Positions 29,766 to 35,041 of a stretch of DNA of 35,041 nucleotides are shown piece by piece. A model generated the notes under the pieces. It did no database searches. It was not told the DNA's origin and saw only the letters and a program-made list of their open reading frames with translations. How positions within the stretch are numbered: the stretch's first letter is position 1; each line of letters begins with the position of its first letter. The translations under genes were made by a program, and so were the position numbers. Source of the DNA: an uncultured Arenicella sp. (lineage in GTDB: Bacteria; Pseudomonadota; Gammaproteobacteria; Arenicellales; Arenicellaceae); assembly GCA_937989675.1 (NCBI GenBank), contig CALKRK010000006.1, positions 1-35,041 of the forward strand, written 5' to 3'.

Positions 29766-30632
29766 ATGAGAATTAAGCGAATACTGATGGTCGGGCTCGT
29801 TGCCGGCAGTATTGGTGCTGCAGCGATTCTTTATTCCGTTGGTAGTTTGTTAGTAACACCCAAGCCTGCCTCAGTTGGAAGGCCGCCGATTGATTTACCT
29901 TATGAGAGAGTGTTAATTCCTCGAAATGATGGGGCAAGCACGCATGGGTGGTTTCTGGCTGGAGCTAAAGATATCGGTGGCATACTTCTGTTGCATGGTG
30001 TGAGATCAGATAGACGGGAAATGCTTGAACGTTCTCGTTTTTTATCAAAAGCCGGCTATGCGGTTCTGTTAATCGATATGCAAGCACATGGCGAAACGCC
30101 GGGTGAATATATAACCTTTGGGTATTTGGAATCGTTTGATGTGCAGGCGGCGTTAGCGTTCTTAAGAACTAGAGTTACTGGGCGGCCCGTTGGCGTAATT
30201 GGTGCGTCGATGGGGGGTGCTGCGGCGATACTTGGTCGTGAGCCGATTAACGCGGACGCCTTGGTTTTAGAGGGCGTATTTAGCAATTTAGAAAAGGCCA
30301 TAGAAAACCGAATATCTTTAAGGTTTGGCAGGAAGGTGGGAAAAGCTTTGACGCCGCTGCTTTCTATGCAATTCGAGCCTCGTCTGGGCATACCTTTGAG
30401 GTTAGTCGCGCCTAGCGAAGCGATTGCGAATGTAGGCGTGCCGCTAATGATTGTTTCAGGAAGTCTGGACATGCACGCGTTGCCAAGCGAAGCAAAAACG
30501 CTTTACGATCGAGCCAATAAGCCTAAATCTCTGTGGCTCGTCGATGGGGCCATACACCAAAATTTGCATCAATTCGCTAAGATAGAATACGAAGAAAGAA
30601 TATTGGAATTTTTTGGTAGGTACCTAAAGTGA
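29766..30632 (+). CDS. Membrane-anchored alpha/beta hydrolase (S33/BAAT-like)
   Basis: 288 residues. The N-terminus (ILMVGLVAGSIGAAAILYSVG) is a signal anchor, so the enzyme faces the periplasm. Oxyanion motif LLLHGVRSDR (H77-G78), nucleophile elbow GASMGG (S148), Asp in SGSLDMHA and His in GAIHQNLHQ. The arrangement DMQAHGETPGE near 104-114 is characteristic of the YfhR/FrsA-like serine hydrolase group (PF12146-type). The substrate is unknown. The gene follows the LytTR regulator by 30 bp with AGGGT upstream of the ATG, so the two probably form one operon. Confidence 0.85.
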   Translation: MRIKRILMVGLVAGSIGAAAILYSVGSLLVTPKPASVGRPPIDLPYERVLIPRNDGASTHGWFLAGAKDIGGILLLHGVRSDRREMLERSRFLSKAGYAVLLIDMQAHGETPGEYITFGYLESFDVQAALAFLRTRVTGRPVGVIGASMGGAAAILGREPINADALVLEGVFSNLEKAIENRISLRFGRKVGKALTPLLSMQFEPRLGIPLRLVAPSEAIANVGVPLMIVSGSLDMHALPSEAKTLYDRANKPKSLWLVDGAIHQNLHQFAKIEYEERILEFFGRYLK

Positions 30633-30655
30633 AGAGCGCAGATGAGCTTGTTTGA

Positions 30656-31315
30656 CTATGATTTTCGATGCGCTACTAGCTTAAATGCTTCCCACAAGTT
30701 GGCGCACCGCGCGTCAGCCTCATTTAAGTTTTGCTGAGCGGAGTAGTCGTTAGGGATTGCTATGCAGAATAGACCAGCGGCTTTGGCTGACGAAATACCG
30801 GCAGCCGTGTCTTCAAATGCAAAAGCGTTGTTTGGGTTAACTCCAAGCTGTTCGCAAGCCAGTAAGTAGACATCCGGCGCAGGCTTCCCTAATTTCACAT
30901 CACTGCGCGTAGCCACGGCATCGAAATAGGAGCTTAAACCATGGGCCGCGATGCTGCGTTGAACATCGTCTTTGCCAGCGCCTGTTGCGATAGCCATTTT
31001 GTGATTTTGCTTTTGAGCAGTTTCAAGTGTTTTCATTACCGTTGCCATTAATGGACTCGGTGTATTAAGCGATTGCGCAGCGAATAATGCCTGCTTTTGT
31101 TCGCAGAGATCTTGCGGTGACATGGCTAGGCTATAAGCTTTTATAAACACTTCGGCATTTTGCAAGGTTGGAATGCCGTTGTGATCACGAATGTATTCGG
31201 CTTCGGTAATAGTGATTCCGTACTGAGACATAATTGTACGCCAGCATTGAAAGTGCAATTGTTCGCTGTCTACCAGCGTGCCGTCGTGGTCGAATATAAG
31301 GGCGATATCATCCAT
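30656..31315 (-). CDS. HAD-superfamily phosphatase/phosphoglucomutase-like protein
   Basis: 219 residues. All four HAD motifs are present: I DHDGT (D9 nucleophile, D11), II IATGAGKDD near 113-121, III KLGKPAPDVYL near 140-150 with the catalytic Lys, IV FEDTAAGI near 166-173. The cap (residues about 15-80) is a helical C1 cap typical of beta-phosphoglucomutase, phosphoglycolate phosphatase and YqaB fructose-1-phosphatase relatives. Motif I reads DHDG rather than DxDG with a hydrophobic second residue, also seen in other YqaB-like proteins. The specific sugar phosphate cannot be told. It converges with the hydrolase gene and is likely monocistronic. Confidence 0.9.
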   Translation of the reverse strand: MDDIALIFDHDGTLVDSEQLHFQCWRTIMSQYGITITEAEYIRDHNGIPTLQNAEVFIKAYSLAMSPQDLCEQKQALFAAQSLNTPSPLMATVMKTLETAQKQNHKMAIATGAGKDDVQRSIAAHGLSSYFDAVATRSDVKLGKPAPDVYLLACEQLGVNPNNAFAFEDTAAGISSAKAAGLFCIAIPNDYSAQQNLNEADARCANLWEAFKLVAHRKS

Positions 31316-31639
31316 AGTGCTGGGTTATTTTAGCTGGTTTCGAGCTAGTATAAATCCAGCTGTTAAGTAGATGGAACTGTTTTATTTTATTAGCGAATCA
31401 TCCTTTTTCTATGTGCAATGCCGATAGTTTTTTTGGCAAGGGTGGGTTTAGTCGAGTTCTGACTTATGCTTCAGAAGCGACACTCAGCGGAATTTATTAT
31501 CTTTTCAGTTTGCGCGCGCTGAGTAGGTACTCGAATCAGAGTCTGACTCTCTTTCTCTACACGACGAAAGTTGTTTGTGTTACTTTTAGGTGGACCAAAA
31601 CATTCCTGTTTGGAATCCACCTTATTTAGGAGCTCTTGT
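31316..31639. promoter_or_regulatory. Upstream region of cytochrome c', with two symmetric elements
   Basis: 324 bp without a gene; open readings here look accidental. It holds a 13-bp palindrome AGAGTCTGACTCT (31538-31550) and a long hairpin at 31588-31622 directly in front of the ribosome site. Confidence 0.5.
31588..31622 (+). promoter_or_regulatory. Leader hairpin just upstream of cytochrome c'
   Basis: AGGTGGA-CCAAA (31588-31599) pairs with TTTGG (31609-31613) and TCCACCT (31616-31622), leaving a two-base AA bulge. The 12-bp stem ends 6 nt before TAGGAG, the ribosome site of the cytochrome gene. It may influence mRNA stability or translation, or be an operator if the transcript starts after it. 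Confidence 0.5.
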
Positions 31640-32095
31640 ATGAAAAAACCAATTCGATCAATTGCCGTTGCCAGTGCTATTTTGCTTGTTGCTAGTAATG
31701 GGGTAGCGCAGGATAAACAACCAACACCTGAAGAACGCGCGTATAAATTTAGGACCAGTTTGTTTCAAACGTTTGCTTGGAAACTTGGGCAGATGGCTCA
31801 GGCAAAGGGTAAGAATGACGAGGCAGCATTTACTCAGAACGCAAAGGACCTAGCGTATCTTTCCAGTATGATTGAAGAGGGATTTACGATTGAAAACAGC
31901 CTGCCAGAAGGCACTAAGGCTAAGCCAGAGATCTGGGAAGACTTCGCAAAGTTTCAGGGAAAGATCACAAACATGGCCGACATAACAAATGGCTTTGCTA
32001 AAGAAGGCGCCATGAGTGACTTCGACCCTAGAGAGTTTGGCAGTAAAGCATGTGGTTCCTGTCATCGAGATTTTAAGATTAAGGATGACAAATAA
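31640..32095 (+). CDS. Cytochrome c' (periplasmic four-helix heme protein)
   Basis: 151 residues from the ATG at 31640, set by TAGGAG at 31627-31632; the longer upstream reading is an artefact. Signal peptide MKKPIRSIAVASAILLVASNGVA, cleaved near residue 23. The heme-c motif CGSCH is at 138-142, very near the C-terminus, as in class II cytochrome c. The rest is helical with the family features RTSLFQTFAWKLGQM (helix A) and the DFAKFQGKITNMAD block. Cytochrome c' binds NO and CO and protects against nitrosative stress or may donate electrons. The gene converges with a cytochrome b561 gene 37 bp away. A small hairpin sits in its leader. Confidence 0.88.
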   Translation: MKKPIRSIAVASAILLVASNGVAQDKQPTPEERAYKFRTSLFQTFAWKLGQMAQAKGKNDEAAFTQNAKDLAYLSSMIEEGFTIENSLPEGTKAKPEIWEDFAKFQGKITNMADITNGFAKEGAMSDFDPREFGSKACGSCHRDFKIKDDK

Positions 32096-32132
32096 GGCGA
32101 CGTAAAGCGTTTTAGTTGAGCGCGATACTCCG

Positions 32133-32834
32133 TTAATAGTAATCGTAGTCCGATATTGGTAGCTGGTCTAAGAACGCGGTTGACAACCAATAAACTAATG
32201 CGGCGCAGAGTATCAATATGATGAGAGCCAGCCAATTGCTAGCTGGTTTATTTTCTTCTGTAGCTGCATGATTATTGGGGTTGATCGTTTTAGTGCCCGT
32301 TATCATCGCTTTGGTTAGTGGCTCTTTCTTGCGAAATTTGTAGTAGATGATTGCGAATACGTGTAAGCCTAGCAGCCCATAGATCACATTTACGTTATCC
32401 AAATGCAGGCTAGTTAACCAAGCCATGGTATCGCTACTGACTAGCCCTGCAAGTGGCCCGAAAAAGTAGTCGTCGGTGCTGAACAGACCAATGCTGGCTT
32501 GAGTCAATAGTACGATGAGAATCGCCAGCGCGGAAAGGCTGCCTAGCGGATTGTGGCCAAGATAGTTCTGTTCACTTACTTTGGTTATTTTCTTAATGTA
32601 GCTAGCGATTTCCGATATTGGGAAAAAGAAGGTGTGAAATCGTGAGTGACGCGAGCCGACAAGCCCCCATACTAGGCGAAATAGCAATAAAGTTAGCACT
32701 GCGTAACCAGCATAAAAATGCTGTTGCATATCCTCCAATATTTCTACACTGAGCCAAGAATAGAACACGGCGATGAGTAAACTCCAGTGGAATAGCCGAG
32801 TAGGGAGGTCCCAAACTTGAAGATGTTTTTTCAT
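32133..32834 (-). CDS. Prokaryotic cytochrome b561
   Basis: 233 residues with four TM helices in the core (about 14-32, 40-60, 96-115, 141-163) and a fifth near the C-terminus (about 202-221). Heme-ligand His residues are in LFHWSLL (TM1), QHFYAGY (TM2) and LGLHVFAIIYYKF (TM4), as in the hydrogenase-type b-subunit/b561 family, plus SLHLDN. The first residues VWDLPTRLFHW are the classic start of this family. It transfers electrons from quinol to periplasmic c-type cytochromes. The neighbour is a cytochrome c', and such b561/c' pairs are seen in proteobacteria, so the two probably share electrons. Convergent layout means separate promoters. Confidence 0.9.
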   Translation of the reverse strand: MKKHLQVWDLPTRLFHWSLLIAVFYSWLSVEILEDMQQHFYAGYAVLTLLLFRLVWGLVGSRHSRFHTFFFPISEIASYIKKITKVSEQNYLGHNPLGSLSALAILIVLLTQASIGLFSTDDYFFGPLAGLVSSDTMAWLTSLHLDNVNVIYGLLGLHVFAIIYYKFRKKEPLTKAMITGTKTINPNNHAATEENKPASNWLALIILILCAALVYWLSTAFLDQLPISDYDYY

Positions 32835-32875
32835 TGTATTAGCAAGTCCTAATGATTAGCCGCTTTTCTTCGCGA

Positions 32876-33541
32876 CTACCATGGCAAAGTCTCGCCGTTG
32901 GAATGCCAAAATGTACCACTATTCTCAAGGGTGAATTCGTCGATGCGTTGCGCAATGCGAGCGGCAGCTTGGTCAGGCGTGATGTCACCAACGCCGCCAA
33001 TCATGTCGGTGCCGACTAACCCTGGGTGTACAACCCCTACGGCAACACCTTTGCTGCGCAGGTCGTGGGCCAAAGAAACCGCGGCGATGTTAAGCGCTGC
33101 TTTTGACATGCGATAACCATAACGGCCGCCGCTAGTATTATCGGTGACTGAGCCCATGCGGCTGGTAATCATGGCAAGCTTCGCATTGGATGAAAAATTA
33201 CGCTGGAGAGCTTCGGTTATTTTAAGTGGGCCCAGCGCATTTATTTCAAACTGTTTCTGAATAGACGTATAGTCGATCTGACCAAGCACCTCATTCATAA
33301 GCATGCCCGCATTATTAATGAGAAGATCAATTTCAGTATCAGCTAATGTTTGTACGGCGCGTTTTATAGCAGCATCGTTAGCAACGTCGACTCCTTCTAT
33401 AACTTTTGCGCCAGTTGAAGTTAACTCCGCAGAACTGTTACGGCAGAAAGCCGTCACCTGACAAGCTTGGCTTTGATAGTGCTTAGTGAGTGACAAACCG
33501 ATGCCTCGATTTGCACCGGTAATAACAACATTTTTTTTCAT
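32876..33541 (-). CDS. Short-chain dehydrogenase/reductase (SDR)
   Basis: 221 residues. Classical SDR motifs: nucleotide-binding TGANRGIG (residues 8-15), DVAN near 52, NNAG near 76-79, catalytic Ser in ITSRMGSV near 125-132 and YGYRMSK (Tyr-X3-Lys) near 140-146, with VHPGLVGTDM near 170. The fold and short length resemble the C-factor/sniffer-like carbonyl reductases that use NADPH. Substrate unknown. There is no signal peptide. It lies upstream of the b561 gene on the same strand with 41 bp between, so co-transcription is possible but functionally not obvious. Confidence 0.88.
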   Translation of the reverse strand: MKKNVVITGANRGIGLSLTKHYQSQACQVTAFCRNSSAELTSTGAKVIEGVDVANDAAIKRAVQTLADTEIDLLINNAGMLMNEVLGQIDYTSIQKQFEINALGPLKITEALQRNFSSNAKLAMITSRMGSVTDNTSGGRYGYRMSKAALNIAAVSLAHDLRSKGVAVGVVHPGLVGTDMIGGVGDITPDQAAARIAQRIDEFTLENSGTFWHSNGETLPW

Positions 33542-33687
33542 AATCGTCTGTTTATGGGCTCGGGTTCCAAGTGTTTTTCTAGTTACAGTTTGAAATAGAT
33601 ATCTTACCCAAAGCGGCTCGTGCTTGCGACTTATAACGTATTTCCCTGTGTTAGACTGACTTCAATAAAACGTATTGGTAATTTGTT

Positions 33688-34188
33688 TTGAAAATATTGT
33701 TAATTGCTCTATTTACATTTGGTGTTGTGGAATCTGTTGCGGGCGAATCACTACGTCTTTCGGAGCCCACTCAGAAGGATGAGTTTAGTGAAACATTTGG
33801 AGCCCCGCTGATTAAATTGCCTAAGGCCGTATCATTGTCAGACCTGTTGCAGACTCCCGATTCCTATCTTGATCAATCTGTGACCGTGAAAGCGCGGGTC
33901 GCGAAGGTATGTCAGAAGAAGGGGTGCTTTTTTATTGCTCAGCAAGGCAATGAATCGATTCGTGTTGCGTTTAAGGATTACGGTTTTTTTGTGCCGACCG
34001 ATATAGATGGGCGACAGGTGACCCTGGTAGGCCAATTGATTGTTCGGGATGTTTCGCCAGCGCAAGCGCGTCATTTTTCGCAGGATCTTGGAACTAATGG
34101 CAGTGCCGATGGTAGTGTGAAAAATGAAATAAAAAGCGGTCGCGTCTTTGAAATTGTTGCATCGTCTGTGCGGGTGCCACTGAGCTAG
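33688..34188 (+). CDS. Secreted DUF4920-like protein
   Basis: 166 residues. A stop lies directly upstream (TAA at 33679-33681) and no ATG or GTG precedes the signal peptide, so TTG at 33688 is the start. The signal is ILLIALFTFGVVESVAGE. The core matches the DUF4920 pattern: TFGAPL near 36-41, LDQSVTVKARVAKVCQKKGCFF with the CxxxGC pair, VAFKDYGFFVPTDIDGRQVTLVGQL (read in parts). DUF4920 is a small secreted OB-like beta domain with two conserved Cys, function unknown. It converges with MAPEG only 18 bp apart. Expression may be low because of the start codon and weak ribosome site. Confidence 0.75.
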   Translation: MKILLIALFTFGVVESVAGESLRLSEPTQKDEFSETFGAPLIKLPKAVSLSDLLQTPDSYLDQSVTVKARVAKVCQKKGCFFIAQQGNESIRVAFKDYGFFVPTDIDGRQVTLVGQLIVRDVSPAQARHFSQDLGTNGSADGSVKNEIKSGRVFEIVASSVRVPLS

Positions 34189-34206
34189 TTTACCTAACGA
34201 TAAGCT

Positions 34207-34629
34207 TTAAAAAAGCGCGATTGACTCTCTAATAATCATGGTTGCGAGAACTAACCAAGACGCTATAAAGAGATGAAACCTCACGATCACAATATCAAAT
34301 TGTGCTTGTGTTACCGTGTGCGCGATTCTGAGTGCAACGTAAACCCAGGCACAGTTTACGAAAAACTCATCGACGTGATCAAGAATGGCTAGCGAAAGGC
34401 ATACCGCATAAAACAACACAGGCTGTTCAAATAGGTGATTGTAGTTATTGGCGACGCGGTTGACTTCGTGTGGCAGGTGTTCACGTAGCTTTCGTGTATC
34501 CTGACCTTTTTGCGGGTGCACCTTTAATTTCATCATCGCCGGAACTCGCGTTGCTGCCATCCATAGTGCGACGACAAAGGTTAGCAAGGCCATGACAAAT
34601 ACCGGTTTTAATATTTCTTCAATTCCCAT
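34207..34629 (-). CDS. MAPEG-family membrane protein
   Basis: 140 residues with four TM helices (about 8-28, 70-87, 92-105, 117-136). MAPEG (membrane-associated eicosanoid/glutathione) proteins include microsomal glutathione transferase. The ERNHRNDIEN-like MAPEG loop is represented by VNRVANNYNHLFEQPVLFYAV (read in parts), with N-x3-H-x-x-E-Q-P, and the helix LRIAHTV carries the conserved R and H. The start ATG has an excellent AGGAGGAG ribosome site. It follows the crotonase gene by 45 bp in the same direction and is probably in that operon. Whether it binds glutathione is not known. Confidence 0.85.
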   Translation of the reverse strand: MGIEEILKPVFVMALLTFVVALWMAATRVPAMMKLKVHPQKGQDTRKLREHLPHEVNRVANNYNHLFEQPVLFYAVCLSLAILDHVDEFFVNCAWVYVALRIAHTVTQAQFDIVIVRFHLFIASWLVLATMIIRESIALF

Positions 34630-34674
34630 TTTCTCCTCCTGAAACTAGATGTGGCTTGGCGAAGATGACTGTTG

Positions 34675-35041
34675 CTAAACACCAAGTTTGCTTAGCTCGG
34701 ATTTCATTTCTGCCAGAGGTGTATGACGCAACATGAGCTTGTTTTGCGCATACTGTTCGCTAGGAATTTGCATCAGTTGTTTTGCGCCCATCTGAGCCGT
34801 GGCATCAAGTTGCTCAGCATCGACCAATAAGTCTAAGAAATTCGCCTCGACGGCTTTTTCAGGTGTGCACATTTGAGATTGTAACGCAGCCGCGTTGAAG
34901 AATTTGCGATTCAGTTCTTCACGCAAAATGGTAACCAATAACGGCGTAAAAGGCATACCTGCAGCCGTTTCCGGTAGGCCGATTTTGTAGTCTTGATTGA
35001 TACCAATTCGTGTGTCCGAACACAATAAAATAAACGCGCCC
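34675..35041 (-). CDS. Enoyl-CoA hydratase/isomerase (crotonase) family protein, C-terminal part (partial at window end)
   Basis: The reading is open to the edge of the window, so the start lies beyond 35041. The visible 121 residues begin GAFILLCSDTRIGINQD, which is the GG-x-LL-ACD-x-R helix of crotonases that follows the second oxyanion loop. The following segments also fit the fold: LPETAAGMPFTPLLVTILRE, the C-terminal helical trimerisation region PEKAVEANFLDLLVDAEQL and the tail helices. The catalytic Glu/Asp region corresponds to LPETAAGMPF. It acts on a CoA thioester, most likely in beta-oxidation or isomerisation. MAPEG is downstream in the same operon. Confidence 0.8.
   Translation of the reverse strand, partial: GAFILLCSDTRIGINQDYKIGLPETAAGMPFTPLLVTILREELNRKFFNAAALQSQMCTPEKAVEANFLDLLVDAEQLDATAQMGAKQLMQIPSEQYAQNKLMLRHTPLAEMKSELSKLGV

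Noticed and set aside
31411-31629. 72-codon reading upstream of cytochrome c'
   Set aside because: No ribosome site, no domain, atypical composition, and it runs through the leader hairpin; looks accidental.
1-35041. tRNA, rRNA, CRISPR arrays, prophage or integron structures
   Set aside because: Looked for cloverleaf-like ends, regularly spaced repeats and integrase genes; none were seen.

Overview
The window looks like chromosomal DNA of a Gram-negative bacterium, most likely a marine or aquatic gammaproteobacterium. The evidence is a TonB-dependent receptor, outer-membrane-type lipoprotein and Sec signals, a molybdenum-cofactor cluster whose MoaE tail resembles the E. coli protein, a prokaryotic cytochrome b561, cytochrome c', MAPEG and DUF4920-type proteins, and a moderate-to-low GC content. 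I cannot place it to family. There are no rRNA, tRNA, CRISPR, IS or phage genes that I can see.

Layout. (1) 1-2814: end of a molybdopterin operon, moaE (tail only)-moaB-moeA-moaA, with the last three genes abutting or overlapping. (2) 2886-4633: a Cys-type glutathione peroxidase and a CPA1 Na+/H+ antiporter. (3) About 4.99-15.6 kb: a run of mostly exported proteins of unknown function: a lipoprotein, a large beta-helix protein, a broken beta-helix gene with an in-frame stop and a frameshift, an Ig-like secreted protein, a thioredoxin-like secreted protein, a 4-TM protein and small secreted proteins. A membrane-anchored AraC-type regulator lies among them. (4) About 15.6-26.9 kb: a catabolic and uptake island with a GPH-type sugar symporter, GH3 beta-glucosidase, a small beta-rich protein, a FATP/very-long-chain-type acyl-CoA ligase, a TonB-dependent receptor, a secreted alpha/beta hydrolase and two TetR regulators. 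Its intergenic regions hold several strong palindromes. One 16-bp type (consensus close to CTAACCATATGGTTAG) recurs at four places, mostly inside sigma70-like promoter spacers. (5) 27.0-27.5 kb: a gene-poor stretch with a strong plus-strand promoter, two opposed terminator-like hairpins and a 23-codon hydrophobic minus-strand ORF. It is a candidate small-RNA/small-peptide locus. (6) 27.6-35.0 kb: an acyltransferase-3 protein divergent from a membrane LytTR regulator plus hydrolase pair, a HAD phosphatase, cytochrome c' convergent with cytochrome b561, an SDR, a DUF4920-like protein, and a MAPEG gene downstream of a crotonase gene that runs off the window.

How it may work together (inference): the 15.6-26.9 kb island fits import of an amphipathic glycoconjugate or ester. 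The secreted hydrolase would cleave an ester, the TonB receptor and GPH carrier would take up the pieces, the GH3 enzyme would remove beta-linked sugar inside the cell, and the ligase would activate the lipophilic acid with CoA. The TetR proteins would act as ligand-sensing repressors. The substrate cannot be read from the sequence.
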